A stretch of 64,000 bases of DNA from Pycnococcus provasolii (GCA_049487715.1 CP150551.1:434001-498000), one strand, 5' to 3'. Shown: positions 19,090-29,037, numbered from the stretch's first letter. The notes: generated by a model from the sequence alone, not told the origin. Program-made: numbers and translations.

Positions 19090-19598
19090 ACTATACTGAT
19101 CGGGGATGCCTGGCCAGGGGGGGGGGGGGGGAGACACTTCAAGGAGGGAGGGGCTGAGGGGGGAGATCTCGCCCCCTCTCAGCCTCTCAGGCTGTCCCCC
19201 GGGCCTCAGGGGGCGAGGGCGAGGCGGCACGCATGGATTCAGATTCGGGGTTGGTTCTTCCTCGTCTCCTAAGTAATAACCCCGAATAATGAATCCATTC
19301 GCTTCGCTTCGATTGTTGGAATTCGGAATTCGGAATGTCACAGAACTGAAGAAGCTGCCTGCGCCCTTCGGCGAAGCCTGTTGGAAATTGGAATGGCGTT
19401 GTTGCGTCATTCTCACTCTTGAGCACTCTGCTTCTTGCTTCTGCCGTTACCGTTCGCCGTTCGGGTTCATTCTTAATCTGCGTGCTGCCTTGGTGGTCAT
19501 CGTCATCCTCACTCTCGCGGTCTCGCCATTCTACTGTATTCGTCGTGATTGGGTTGGGTGTGCCTCCTCCTCCTCCTCTCCCTTGTCGAGTTGTCATC
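19090..19598. promoter_or_regulatory. Divergent promoter lipoyl synthase / APH kinase with mirrored AACCCCGAAT words
   Basis: 509 bp between head-to-head genes. It holds a G14 tract (about 19119-19132), G/C-rich CTCAGG repeats (19175-19215), and an inverted pair of the same 10-mer: ATTCGGGGTT at 19243-19252 and AACCCCGAAT at 19278-19287. An EcoRI-like GAATTCGGAATTCGGAAT direct repeat is at about 19319. No gene is seen. Confidence 0.55.
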
Positions 19599-21059
19599 AT
19601 GACGTCAACAATCACGTCATCCTCGGTGCTCCAATCCGTGCGCGATCCGTCCATCTTCGCCGACGTGCCGTCGGAGGAGGCGCCCGTGGCCTCAACGGCA
19701 TCGCGCGCGGCGCCGGAGCGGCAGCTGGTCGAGTGGCTCGCGCGCGCGCTCGGGCGCGACGTCTGCGCCGTGCGACGCTCGAGCCATGTCAAGCATGGTG
19801 GCCTCTCTGGAAGCTTCCATTTCCTTCGAGTTGAGCTCGGAGCGAGCGGGGTCGGAGGCTGCGACGACGATGAGGCTAGCCGAGCACCGAAGGCGATCAG
19901 AGACGCTGCTTTGTCGTCGCTGGAGCTGGCGGTGAAAGTCGTGCCCGAGGCGGCACTGTCGCGGTCGGTCGGCCTGGGGTGCGCTCGCGAGGGCCTCTTC
20001 TACCGCCACCTCGGTCCATCCCTCGAAGTGGCGGGCGTTCCGCGGGCGTACGCAGCCGCGGGGCTAATGGAGACGGGCGAGTCGGTGGTGTGCATGGATT
20101 GCCTCAGCGGCGCGGTGCCGATCGGGGTGTTCTTCGGGCCGGGAAATCCCAACAACTGGGGTGCTAGCGCCGAGGACGTGATGCGGACAGCTGGGGGAAT
20201 CATCGGCGGCCCTCACGCTCACGAGTGGGACGCGACGACCCTGAGCGCGGAGGCCTTCAGGCTATACGCGCGGCTGCACGGCGCGCACTGGGGCGAGGCT
20301 GCGTCGCTTGGCGCGCGGATGCCCTGGCTGCGGGGCGCGGCGTGGGCTGTGGGCGATGGTGGTCACGACGGCGAAGCGACGTGGCAAAGGGCGATGGGGA
20401 TGGCGGCTGACGCGTGGGCGGCCCTCTCAGCGGCGCGGCGCGAAGGGAATTCCGTGATCGAGTGGGATGCGCACCTCGTCGCCTGCCTCGATGTGAGCTT
20501 TTCCAAGGCTGGCGACTACGCCGCATTTCTCTCTGAGCAGTCGGGACGCCCGCTCACGCTCGTCCACGGAGACTGCCACCCGCACAATGTCTTGCTCGCC
20601 GCCGCGGAGGCGGCACCGTCAGCCGCGCGACCCGGGGAGTCCAAGGGATGTGAGGACGGCGGCGAGGTTACTGGCCGGGGGTGCTGGTTGCGCCTGATTG
20701 ACTTCGAGATGGTCGGCCTCGGCAGCGGCGCGCAGGAGCTCGGTCAATTTCTCATCTCACACACTGAGCCCGCCCTCCGCCGCGCCACGGAGCGCGAGCT
20801 GGTGCGCGCGTACTACGACGAGCTCCGTTCCGTGCTCTGCGCGCGCGGCCTCGCCGCCGACGCGAATGCGTACACCTTCGAGGCGTGCTGGGAAGAATAC
20901 GTCGCGGGAGGCGCCGGCCGATGGGCATGGTTCGTGGCCTACCTGGTCCACGCCAAGAGCGACTCGCCCAAACTCGGGCAGTACTTCCACGATCAGCTGG
21001 CCGCCTTCCTGCGCGATCACGTATCGGATCATCTCCTCACCCCGATGCCGCGCGTGTGA
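19599..21059 (+). CDS. APH-fold small-molecule kinase (choline kinase-like superfamily)
   Basis: 486-aa protein of the aminoglycoside phosphotransferase/choline kinase fold. The catalytic loop is VHGDCHPHNVLL (Asp 325, Asn 330) and the metal site is LIDFE (Asp 368), with Glu where protein kinases have Gly, as in choline and ethanolamine kinases. An N-lobe segment HGGLSGSFHFLRVEL resembles the nucleotide-binding loop, with AVKVVP as the likely Lys strand. The substrate is not predictable; such proteins in algae are often annotated as DUF1679/EcKinase-like. The start is the ATG at 19599 (TCATCATGACG); upstream in-frame codons form a hydrophobic stretch with no ATG. No presequence is obvious. 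The gene is very G+C-rich (about 67%) compared with the next one downstream. Confidence 0.8.
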   Translation: MTSTITSSSVLQSVRDPSIFADVPSEEAPVASTASRAAPERQLVEWLARALGRDVCAVRRSSHVKHGGLSGSFHFLRVELGASGVGGCDDDEASRAPKAIRDAALSSLELAVKVVPEAALSRSVGLGCAREGLFYRHLGPSLEVAGVPRAYAAAGLMETGESVVCMDCLSGAVPIGVFFGPGNPNNWGASAEDVMRTAGGIIGGPHAHEWDATTLSAEAFRLYARLHGAHWGEAASLGARMPWLRGAAWAVGDGGHDGEATWQRAMGMAADAWAALSAARREGNSVIEWDAHLVACLDVSFSKAGDYAAFLSEQSGRPLTLVHGDCHPHNVLLAAAEAAPSAARPGESKGCEDGGEVTGRGCWLRLIDFEMVGLGSGAQELGQFLISHTEPALRRATERELVRAYYDELRSVLCARGLAADANAYTFEACWEEYVAGGAGRWAWFVAYLVHAKSDSPKLGQYFHDQLAAFLRDHVSDHLLTPMPRV

Positions 21060-21307
21060 CGCTGACTCTGGAACCACTTGTGGTACACGGCCCCGGCGGA
21101 ACGCCCGTAGACGGGCTCGGCGGTGTGGTACGGGCTCGGCGGAACGCTCGTATTGCTTTTCGATTTCTTCAATCCCCGGATTTCTCACTATCCGGCTACC
21201 GAATCAATTCCACGAGTTCTGTCCCTGTCCGGAATCCGGAATTTGTGCTGACTCATCTCCCCTCTAGCTGGTCAGCTTGTCCACTTGTAAAAAATCTTTT
21301 ACGACTT

Positions 21308-22690
21308 ATGGCTGCTGCACTCGGGCAACCAGGTGATGCAAACGTACTCCCGCTCGACTTTGATGATGCGCCCGAATACAACGATACGACGATGGTCCTC
21401 AATAGGCCACTCTCGTGGAAATACATGCTCGTCTGCTCGTCAGTCGCGCGCGTCGTCCATCAGATCATACGTCATCATGACCCACGAGTACCGATTTGGG
21501 GCGAATCGAAAATGGTCATCAGGAAAATCACCGACAGACGCGACTGGCGCGTGAATGACGTTGTCGTCGTCGAGGTGCTCACGGATCATGAAGATGAGCT
21601 CTTCTCCAAAGGAATGGTGGAACTGGAGTCTGGACGAATGATTCACCCCATGCGAGGCCAGCTCGTCATATGCGCCCTGGCACATCGTCGATCTACGCAG
21701 GAGAGTGTGGGGTCGTTTCTACACGTCGGAGACGACCTGCGTGTAGATTTGCTCACTGAGGGAGGAGCCTGCGGCGCAGCGACGGACATTTCGACATTCA
21801 TGCCAGACCCCATGGTGAAGGCGGTTTATCGCGCACATGTTGCTGAGCCATTTCTTTTGGAAAAAGATGACGACGTACCATCTTATCCACCAGCGTCGAA
21901 TGAGAAGACGCTCAATCTCGAGGGCATCCTTGACGCAAAGTACGATAGTATACCGCCGAATCTTCATCATGTCGGGCAGCTGTCGTCCTGGGCTACCAAC
22001 CATCCGCAACCATCTGCCAATTCTGAATGTGCCTTCCCACGAAAAACTGTCCTCATCTTTGGCACATCGATGTCCAGCGGTAAGACGGTAGCAGGAACAT
22101 ACCTTGCCCGTGCAATGCGAGAGAGTGTAGAACATGGAAATGTCTTTGCGCTGAAGCTCACTGGTGCAGGACAATTGCATGACATCCAGCGATATGGAGA
22201 TTGCGGCGCGACACACGTTTTCGACTTCGTGGATGCAGGGCTGATTTCGACGGCAAACATTCCACCCGAGCAGTACATGGTCGCCATCGCTCGACTGCTT
22301 CGCAGATTGTGTGGGTCTATGAAAAAGCAAGACGCTTGCATCATCGAGATTGGGTCTTCCCCATTTGAGGACTACAATGGGCTATATGCCGCCGCACTCA
22401 TCGCTTCTGTTGTGAAAATGAGCCTGGTCGCCGCGTCGGATGCCTACGCGCTTAAAGGTATGGTGGCTGTATCAGCTGAGTACTCGCGTGATCATCCAGA
22501 ACATGAAGGTGCTCGGTTCTTCAACAATCTCTTCACAAGCAATGATCACAAGCGCCCCATCTGCGTCGGTCCTGCTGCCAACACACGAGCTGGTAGGGAT
22601 CTCGTGAAGAACATTACGGGTTTGGAAGCTCTCAATCTCGCACTTGCAAGCCATCGCGAAACTCTCGCCAATCTCCTCGCAGAGCTTTAG
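21308..22690 (+). CDS. P-loop NTPase, DUF1611-like (bacterial-type)
   Basis: 460-aa protein. The C-terminal half is a P-loop domain with VLIFGTSMSSGKT (about 247-259) followed by KLTGAGQLHD, GATHVFDFVDAGL and a CIIEIGSSPFEDYN segment. The GTSM-x2-GKT loop with a TG(T/A)G and DF-DAG pattern is what I recall for bacterial DUF1611-type ATPases related in fold to dethiobiotin synthetase. The N-terminal half (1-240) is of unknown fold. No targeting signal or membrane segment is seen. The start is the ATG at 21308, with upstream frame sense codons but no earlier good ATG. Base composition (about 50% G+C) is clearly lower than in the neighbouring kinase gene. The function is unknown; acquisition from bacteria is possible. 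Confidence 0.7.
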   Translation: MAAALGQPGDANVLPLDFDDAPEYNDTTMVLNRPLSWKYMLVCSSVARVVHQIIRHHDPRVPIWGESKMVIRKITDRRDWRVNDVVVVEVLTDHEDELFSKGMVELESGRMIHPMRGQLVICALAHRRSTQESVGSFLHVGDDLRVDLLTEGGACGAATDISTFMPDPMVKAVYRAHVAEPFLLEKDDDVPSYPPASNEKTLNLEGILDAKYDSIPPNLHHVGQLSSWATNHPQPSANSECAFPRKTVLIFGTSMSSGKTVAGTYLARAMRESVEHGNVFALKLTGAGQLHDIQRYGDCGATHVFDFVDAGLISTANIPPEQYMVAIARLLRRLCGSMKKQDACIIEIGSSPFEDYNGLYAAALIASVVKMSLVAASDAYALKGMVAVSAEYSRDHPEHEGARFFNNLFTSNDHKRPICVGPAANTRAGRDLVKNITGLEALNLALASHRETLANLLAEL

Positions 22691-22726
22691 GGGTCTTTAT
22701 TTGTTTTTGGATGAATCATGTTGTTG

Positions 22727-22731
22727 TTACA
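22727..22731 (-). terminator. TGTAA poly(A) signal after PRP5/DDX46
   Basis: TTACA on the + strand, i.e. TGTAA in the sense of the helicase gene, about 33 bp past its stop codon. Confidence 0.45.
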
Positions 22732-22763
22732 AAACAAAAGCTGAAAAAGAATTAGACAACTTG

Positions 22764-25700
22764 TTAGTTCCTCGTTGAAATGAGTCCGCGCGCCGTCGCC
22801 TCCTCGATGACACGCTTTACCTCAGCCCTCGCAGCTTTCACGACACTTTCACTTCCACCCTCAATCACGAGGAACAACTTACGCTCTCCACGCGACGAAT
22901 CTGGAGTGCTTCCAGGAGGAAAGTACTGACCTCTCACCGTCAGTGCTGCGCCGCTCTTCTCCTGAATTGCCGCAATGCTCTCACGATGCGTAGCCTTCCA
23001 TCGCGCATGCTGCGGAAAGTCGTTGATCTCGAATTCGAGCCTGTAGTGCTTCAAACCACCTGGTGCGGCGGCGGCGGTGGCGGCGGCGGCGGTGGCGGCG
23101 GCGCTGGAGCCAATCGGTCCCGTTGTGCGTGCTGCTGCTTGCACTCCCGGCAGTGAGCTCGCTATTGCCGCCGCCGTTGCCTGAGCCGCGGCAAGCACAT
23201 CTGCGGCTGACATCGCACCGCCAGGAGGTGGTGACGGTGATATGGAGATTGGCGGAACTGCAATCTTTGATGCAAATTGCTGTGCCGCGGCGATTGCGGC
23301 AGCTTGCTTCGTAGATTGTAGATTTGCCCGAGGCTGCTGCTGAATCTGCGACGGCGGCGATGGCGCCGTCACCATCTCAGAGCCACTCTGAATTTGCACC
23401 TGCAGCTTCTGCGCCGCACGCTGCGCCGCCATCACGACGTCGCTTGCACCTGCATTCGTCACCTGCGGCGCTCTAGGCGCGGTAGGTGCTCCAGTCTCGA
23501 CCACCTTCAGCGTGCTCTGACTGATGAGGGCTGACGCGTTCGAGAATTCAAGGATTTTGCCGTCAGCCGCCCTTTCCACCTCCATCTTGGCCCGGCCACC
23601 GCCAGCGCCTGAGGGACCACCCCTCTCTTTCTCCTTTTTCTTCTTATCCTCCTCCTCTTCTTCCTCCTCCTCCGCGTCATCATCATCGATGTAGCCGAGC
23701 TCCTTCATCATCTTCCGCTGCGCTTTCTTGCTCTTGTCCTCACGAGATCCCTCAAAGTCGAAGCCACGGCCGCCAAAGCCACTTCCATGACCCTTCGCCT
23801 CGCCCTTCTTTCGAGCCACCTCGAATTCCGAGGCAATCTTCTGAAGATCGGCGGGCACTGCCTGCTTGGATTCCGTGAGCGCCTTCACGAGGTCAGGAGC
23901 ATACTTTCTCTCCTCATCCGCGCTATCATCTGAAATGAATGTCACAGCAAGACCACGATTTCCAGCACGACCCGTGCGGCCGACGCGGTGCACGTAGTCT
24001 TCGAGATGATCAGGCGTGTCGTAGTTGACGACGATATTCAAGTTTGGCACGTCTAGCCCTCGTGCTGCCACCGAGGTTGCGATGAGGATGTCGCACACGC
24101 CCATGCGATAGTCGTGCAACGTGCTCTCGCGATCACTCTGCTCCTTGCCGCCGTGCAGCGAAAGACATGGGTACCCGTACTGGAATAGGTGCGTGAGGAG
24201 ACTGTCGCACGTCGTCTGCGAGTTGACGAAGATGAGCACCTTCGAGTTGTTTGATGCGGCGGAGGATGATGACGGAACAAGTGCGAGCTCAAGTCCCGCC
24301 GCTCCAGGCGCACCGGATAGCATCGCCTGAGCCATCGAAGCAGCGGACGACGGAGCACTGACAGGAGCAGGTGGCGGTAGCATTGGACGATCGCCGCCGC
24401 CTTTCAATGCCAATGGTGCCGCGAAGCCGTCGCTGCCTCGGCTCAGCAGGCGCATCAAATTGGTATGTCCCTCCGACCCTTCGTCCCCGTGGTAGTCTCC
24501 CAGCAGCTCGAGAAGGCGGCGGAAGCGGTTCGACTTAACGATGGACGATCCCTTCGGCTGCACCTCCACGCGCTGCACGATGCTCTCGTTGACGACACCC
24601 GCGCGGCCGCCAATCACCACAATCAGCGCGCGCTTCAGATGACGCAAGGCGAGTGCCTCCAGCGAGCGTGGGAAGGTTGCCGAGAAGAATGCCGCTTGCT
24701 TGTCTGGCCGAATGTTGTCTAGAATGCGCGTGATCTGCGGCTCGAATCCGAGGTCGAACATGCGGTCTGCCTCGTCTAGCACCACGAAAGTCACGCGCGT
24801 CAAGTTCGTCGACTTGGTGGTCGCGAGCAGGTCGATGAGTCGTCCAGGCGTCGCGATCACCGCCTCCGCACCGCGCCGCAGCTCTCCGATCTGACCCGCG
24901 ACGCCAGCTCCGCCGTACACCGTCGCCACGCGGATGGCACCTGCGACGACGCAGAGTCGTTTCAGCTCCTTACCCACCTGGATGATGAGCTCACGTGTGG
25001 GCGCCATGACGAGCGCGATCGGGCCCTCGCGTGCCGAAGCGTCGACCGGCCTCTGATCCTTGACGTGTCTCACGAGAGGGAGCAGGTAAGCGAGCGTCTT
25101 CCCGCTTCCCGTTTTTGCAACGCCGACGACGTTTCGCCCTCCCATGAGTGCAGGAAGCACCTGCGCCTGGATGGCGGTGGGCGTATCGTACCCTCGCGTC
25201 TTGGAGAGGAAGTGCAGCATCGGCGGCGAAAGGCCGAGGTGTGCCCACCGCTTGACTGGCTTCGGCACGGGCCTCGCCCCTCGGATGCGCACTCCTCCGA
25301 GCGTTTCGGCGCGAAACGTGGCCACCTCCGCTTCTGTGAGCGCGGCGATCTCACGCGGCTCAACATAGAACATCTTGCGAAATGGCGCGTACTCGACGGT
25401 GGCGTGGTCGACGACGCCCAGTCGATCGCTTTCCGTCTTTCCCGCGAGCACGTTGCGCTTCCAGGTCTCCATGTCTTCCTCCTCCTCCTCCTCTTTCGCG
25501 TTGTCATCGTCACCGTCGTCGTCGTCATTCTCGAATCGGCGCTTGAGCGCGAATCTTCGACGCTGCTGCGTTGTGCCAGTTGCGTTCGTTTCTGTGTGCA
25601 TCTGTGTCTTTGCGTCATCCTGACTGGCACCGTTTTCGTTCGCCGCCGTCGCCGCTGCTTTTGCAGCAGCCTTCGCTTTTAATTTTTCCTGTTCTAGTGT

Positions 25701-25982
25701 ACGCGCCTCAGCTTCCGCCTTTTGCTTATCTTGAAGTGCCTGCGCGTCGTTTCGCGCCATGAACGCGTCGAGCGGGTCGTCATCTGCAGCCGGTTTGACC
25801 CCGTTTGACAAGTGCGAGGTTTGACCCCTTCCAGCGTCCACCCCTTGTTTATCGTCATTCTTCTTCTTATTTTCATGGATCCCGTGGTCTTCATCGCCAA
25901 ACCCCAACAGCGCTGGTTTTTTTCTACAATCTTTTCTACAATCTTTTTTGAATCCGAACGAAAACGGCTCACCAGGAGGCAT
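22764..25982 (-). CDS. DDX46: DEAD-box helicase PRP5/DDX46 (pre-spliceosome assembly)
   Basis: 1,072-aa RNA helicase of the PRP5/DDX46 type, which remodels U2 snRNP at the branch site. The N-terminus has the PRP5 signature DPLDAFM and the block FRKMFYVEPREIAALT. The helicase core runs from about 260 to 740: Q-motif region, Walker A TGSGKT (near 290), PTREL, TPGRLID, DEAD (near 404), SAT, ARGLD and HRVGRTGRAG (near 670). A roughly 75-residue Ser/Ala/Pro-rich insert separates the two RecA lobes. An acidic/Lys linker follows, and the C-terminus (about 970-1065) is the KH-like domain of this branch (EINDFPQHARWK, RGQYFPPG, ERKLFLVIEG), which separates it from DDX42. The start is the first ATG at 25982. 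Two AACCCCGAA words lie 110-148 bp upstream. Confidence 0.95.
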   Translation of the reverse strand: MPPGEPFSFGFKKDCRKDCRKKPALLGFGDEDHGIHENKKKNDDKQGVDAGRGQTSHLSNGVKPAADDDPLDAFMARNDAQALQDKQKAEAEARTLEQEKLKAKAAAKAAATAANENGASQDDAKTQMHTETNATGTTQQRRRFALKRRFENDDDDGDDDNAKEEEEEEDMETWKRNVLAGKTESDRLGVVDHATVEYAPFRKMFYVEPREIAALTEAEVATFRAETLGGVRIRGARPVPKPVKRWAHLGLSPPMLHFLSKTRGYDTPTAIQAQVLPALMGGRNVVGVAKTGSGKTLAYLLPLVRHVKDQRPVDASAREGPIALVMAPTRELIIQVGKELKRLCVVAGAIRVATVYGGAGVAGQIGELRRGAEAVIATPGRLIDLLATTKSTNLTRVTFVVLDEADRMFDLGFEPQITRILDNIRPDKQAAFFSATFPRSLEALALRHLKRALIVVIGGRAGVVNESIVQRVEVQPKGSSIVKSNRFRRLLELLGDYHGDEGSEGHTNLMRLLSRGSDGFAAPLALKGGGDRPMLPPPAPVSAPSSAASMAQAMLSGAPGAAGLELALVPSSSSAASNNSKVLIFVNSQTTCDSLLTHLFQYGYPCLSLHGGKEQSDRESTLHDYRMGVCDILIATSVAARGLDVPNLNIVVNYDTPDHLEDYVHRVGRTGRAGNRGLAVTFISDDSADEERKYAPDLVKALTESKQAVPADLQKIASEFEVARKKGEAKGHGSGFGGRGFDFEGSREDKSKKAQRKMMKELGYIDDDDAEEEEEEEEDKKKKEKERGGPSGAGGGRAKMEVERAADGKILEFSNASALISQSTLKVVETGAPTAPRAPQVTNAGASDVVMAAQRAAQKLQVQIQSGSEMVTAPSPPSQIQQQPRANLQSTKQAAAIAAAQQFASKIAVPPISISPSPPPGGAMSAADVLAAAQATAAAIASSLPGVQAAARTTGPIGSSAAATAAAATAAAAPGGLKHYRLEFEINDFPQHARWKATHRESIAAIQEKSGAALTVRGQYFPPGSTPDSSRGERKLFLVIEGGSESVVKAARAEVKRVIEEATARGLISTRN

Positions 25983-26091
25983 GAGGAAAGCGGCGACGGC
26001 GGCGGAGATGCAGATGCAGATATATCAGGAATGAAGCGCACCCTTTTTAAAGACGAAGCAGACAAGCAAAACTAAAAAAGGGTCAGGAGGG

Positions 26092-26130
26092 AACCCCGAA
26101 TCATTAAAATTCTCCCACCAAACCCCGAAA
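26092..26130. promoter_or_regulatory. Two AACCCCGAA words upstream of PRP5/DDX46
   Basis: AACCCCGAAT at 26092-26101 and AACCCCGAAA at 26121-26130, 110-148 bp upstream of the helicase ATG. Several CTCTCAGG words follow at about 26152-26205. Confidence 0.5.
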
Positions 26131-26335
26131 CGGAAAGAGTGAAAGATTTCCCTCTCAGGCAGGTCTCTCAGGCTCTCAGGAAGAAGAGCCTCCCTCTCAG
26201 GCTGCTCTCTTTAACGCCTCGCCTTGCACACAACGCTGACATGTTTGGACGCAATCGATGACGTGGATGTAAGCCGCACATGATTTCTTATCCTCCAAAT
26301 GGTCTCAATAGTTAGTTGTGTATATATAAGATAAG

Positions 26336-27349
26336 TTACAAGTGGTACACGTTCGGGGCGCCGCCTCGCGATTCGCTGCGCAATCTGCGCGCGGTGCGGA
26401 TGCGGTCCATGGCATTGTGCAGTGGACATGCGTGACATGTGAAGCAGCACATAAGCAGCGCACAGACAGCCACGCCAACGTTTAGGTAGAGGACGACAGG
26501 AAGGATGTTGCCGAGGTCTCCAAGAGCCGTATCGTCCTTGCATCCTCTTGTTGCGTTGACATGTGTATCGCCGTACTTCTGCACGAGCGTGGCCGCCGAG
26601 AAGGCGACAGCCGGCCTGCACATGTTTCGAACGAGCACAACAACGGGTGCGAACGAACACTTGCCGTCGCGCAGGTTGGCAGTGCTCGAGCGATTGTAAG
26701 CACCGGACTTACGATCATACGACTGCAGTGGCATGGCGTGTATGACTTGCGTTTGGGAGTCGTTGCACATGTACTCGTGCGGCTCTAGCGGGTTGAATTC
26801 GCTGACATAGCCCGCGCACCGTCGGTGCTTCGGGTCATCCGCGAGGGGACTTCCGTCAAACAGGCAGTCGTCGACGCGATACGGCGAAGAGAAGAGGAGA
26901 CAAGATGCTAGCTCTTCGGGAACTTTCCAGCTCACCTGCACCTTGGCCGCCTGTCCTTCGAACTTCCAGACGGCGCACCCCCCTCCGAGTACACGATACG
27001 GATTGGCGTCTTGCAGAGCCGGGTCCTTTTTCTGCGGTGGCGCTGTGTTCGTCGACGACGTGCTCGTGTTGTTGTTTTGCGAAGTGGTGTTATTTGCGGG
27101 GACGGGGCGCGGTGGCGGCGATGGCGGTGGCGGCGATGGCGGTGGCGGCGATGTTGACTCATTTGGTGACGTTGTCTGCCACGTGGTTTGCGCGCATGAT
27201 ATTGCCCAACAGTTTAGCAAGAGCAGGAGCCTGGTGATTACTGGCAAGGACCGTCGTCTCACGTTGCGTCGTGCGTTAATAATGGGCCTTAAGAGCTTCC
27301 CACCATCGTTTTCGCTCGTGAGCCTTCTTATGAGCCTTGGTGGCCACAT
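26336..27349 (-). CDS. Secretory-pathway membrane protein with SP-rich linker
   Basis: About 337 aa, function unknown. It starts at the ATG at 27349 (MWPPRLIRR). A basic 40-residue N-terminus precedes a hydrophobic signal/anchor (LPVITRLLLLLNCWAISCAQ), then SPPPPSPPPPSPPPRPVP, the hydroxyproline-type linker common in green algal wall and extracellular proteins. An Asn/Thr-rich spacer follows, then a Cys-containing globular domain (about 120-285, at least eight Cys and several N-glycosylation sequons). One C-terminal membrane segment (ILPVVLYLNVGVAVCALLMCC) precedes a Cys/Arg-rich cytosolic tail. The stop TAA overlaps a TGTAA word. The frame is open back to 27973, but that part shows no coding character. 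Confidence 0.7.
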   Translation of the reverse strand: MWPPRLIRRLTSENDGGKLLRPIINARRNVRRRSLPVITRLLLLLNCWAISCAQTTWQTTSPNESTSPPPPSPPPPSPPPRPVPANNTTSQNNNTSTSSTNTAPPQKKDPALQDANPYRVLGGGCAVWKFEGQAAKVQVSWKVPEELASCLLFSSPYRVDDCLFDGSPLADDPKHRRCAGYVSEFNPLEPHEYMCNDSQTQVIHAMPLQSYDRKSGAYNRSSTANLRDGKCSFAPVVVLVRNMCRPAVAFSAATLVQKYGDTHVNATRGCKDDTALGDLGNILPVVLYLNVGVAVCALLMCCFTCHACPLHNAMDRIRTARRLRSESRGGAPNVYHL

Positions 27350-28343
27350 ACCAAATGAACTCCGCCAAACCACCAACGCAGCACAACCAAGCCAACCAAC
27401 CACCACTGACGTGCTTGCTGATTGGTTGATGGCCAATGAGGATACCAAATACGAATCCTTACTGTAATGAAGAGCGGAGAGAGACCGCGAGAACCCCTTT
27501 AAAGACCAGAGCCTGCCAGATACCACGGGTTTGTGTGTGGCCCAGACGGCCACAAGAGGGCGACAAAGCAAAGCAAAGCAAAGCAAAACAAACACGTCGG
27601 GCAGTCTGTACGAAAAATCGCGCAACGTGATTTGGTAAAGATAGCTGTATTTGGTACCGGATAGCTGGAGCAATCCACCAGAATTGCAATCAAAATCCAT
27701 CAGAATTACCCGGTAGTGAATTACCTCAATCGCAATGGGAAAAGAACAGGGGGGGCGCTGTGGCCTGTGCCTGTGCCTGTGGGGGGCGCCTTGATTTACC
27801 ACGTACTTTACGAGCCTTTGTTGGGCGTGCCAATTCCTCTGACCAGGTACTGTAACACGTCTATGATAGACTATGTAAGGTGCAACGAAGGTGTGCAACG
27901 AAGAAAGTTGTAGTTTACCATCAGCGGCAACGGCAACCAGGGACGAGGTAGCAACCAATGGTTCGTGATACACACCTTTATGGAGATAGGGTGGTAGGAA
28001 GGTACAGTGCCTTCCTAGTCCTTATGTACAGTAGTACTTACAATATTCTTAGGTAGAGAGCGCAACGAGGACCGTAACCCAGGACCGTAACCTCCGTAAC
28101 CCACCTCCATGACCCAAACCCGAACCCGAACCGGAGGTTTAACCCTAACCGGAGGTTAAACCCTAACGGGACCCGTCGTGTTCTCTGCTCGAGTAGCCCG
28201 GGCAGCCGGGGAGAGCCTCTGGGAGAGCCTCTGGGAGTCTGGGCCCTCCCCCTCCCCCTCCCCCTCCCCCTTCCCGAACTCCGCCGCCGCCACCCCGGGG
28301 TCCGTCATTTTCATCCTCATTTCTCAGAAGAATAATCGAATAA
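27350..28343. other. Intergenic region with promoter elements of RLP24
   Basis: About 1 kb. It holds an (AAAGC)5 microsatellite near 27567-27593, a CCTCCC repeat near 28245-28270 and the telo boxes listed separately. The open frames here lack domains. Confidence 0.5.
28130..28167. promoter_or_regulatory. Duplicated telo-box module upstream of RLP24
   Basis: Two copies of CCGGAGGTT followed by an AACCCTAAC box (boxes at 28141-28149 and 28158-28167), 177-203 bp before the RLP24 ATG. AACCCTAA telo boxes are a known promoter element of plant ribosomal-protein and ribosome-biogenesis genes. Confidence 0.6.
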
Positions 28344-28868
28344 ATGCGTTTAGAGAAGTGTTACTTCTGCTCGTCAACGTGCTACCCCGGGCACGGCATA
28401 ACGTTCGTGCGCAACGACTCGAAGGTGTTCAAGTTCTGTCGAAGCAAGTGCCATGCGAACTTCAAGATGAAACGCAACCCGCGCAAAGTGAAGTGGACGA
28501 AGGCGTATCGTCGCACGCACGGAAAAGACCTCGCGGAAGATACGACGTTCGAGTTCGAGCGACGTCGTAACAGACCGGAGAGATACAACAGAGACGTTCT
28601 GAAAGCTACCGTCAAATCCATGAAGCGCATCGGCGAAATTCGACAACGGAGAGAAGAAAGGCACTGGGAAGCGCGCATGGCCTCTGCTCGCACGGACAAA
28701 ATCAGACAGGCGCGCAGAGAACTTGTCGAGGATGCGCACCTGCTCAAGGCGCCCGCACGCTTACGCGCAAACGCGACGGAGGAGGAACTCGCGAGGGAAA
28801 ATGCAAGACTTCGTGTCGACGACGAACTCGACAACGCCGCGCCGGAACTCATGGACGACGACGAGTGA
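28344..28868 (+). CDS. RLP24: Ribosome biogenesis protein RLP24
   Basis: 174-aa pre-60S ribosome biogenesis factor, the placeholder for ribosomal protein eL24 and the recruiter of the AAA ATPase DRG1/AFG2 in yeast. The N-terminus [18 protein letters not shown] with FRSKCH-type second pair (CRSKCH) is the L24e zinc site (C6, C9, C32, C36). [17 protein letters not shown] is the conserved L24e core. The C-terminal extension (about 80-174) is the RLP24-specific charged helix, which separates it from eL24 itself. Length is normal for the family. The ATG at 28344 is unambiguous. Expected in the nucleolus and pre-60S particles. Confidence 0.96.
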   Translation: MRLEKCYFCSSTCYPGHGITFVRNDSKVFKFCRSKCHANFKMKRNPRKVKWTKAYRRTHGKDLAEDTTFEFERRRNRPERYNRDVLKATVKSMKRIGEIRQRREERHWEARMASARTDKIRQARRELVEDAHLLKAPARLRANATEEELARENARLRVDDELDNAAPELMDDDE

Positions 28869-28908
28869 ATTGGTTTTGCGAACTACCAACATACGTAGGA
28901 TATGTTTG

Positions 28909-29037
28909 GATCGCTCATTCAGTAGTTGAACGTACTTTACTTTTTTGTCCAACGGACTTCCATTCCCACCACTCGCATTCACCTTTCAGCCCACTCAGCA
29001 GCGCGTTTGTAGTACTATCATACATGGCGGCACACTG
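28909..29037 (+). repeat. 3'-flank dispersed repeat, copy A
   Basis: About 130 bp similar to copies at 37963-38107 and 48081-48212. Shared blocks: GATCgCTCATTCAGTA at the left, TTGTCCAACGG in the middle, CATTC-rich spacers, GCGCGTTT and ACATGGC at the right. It begins 41 bp after the RLP24 stop, in the same orientation as the gene. Confidence 0.75.

Noticed and set aside
27350-27973. N-terminal extension of the SP-rich membrane protein
   Set aside because: The frame is open, but the sequence lacks coding character, crosses an AAAGC microsatellite, and the signal anchor is best placed with the ATG at 27349.
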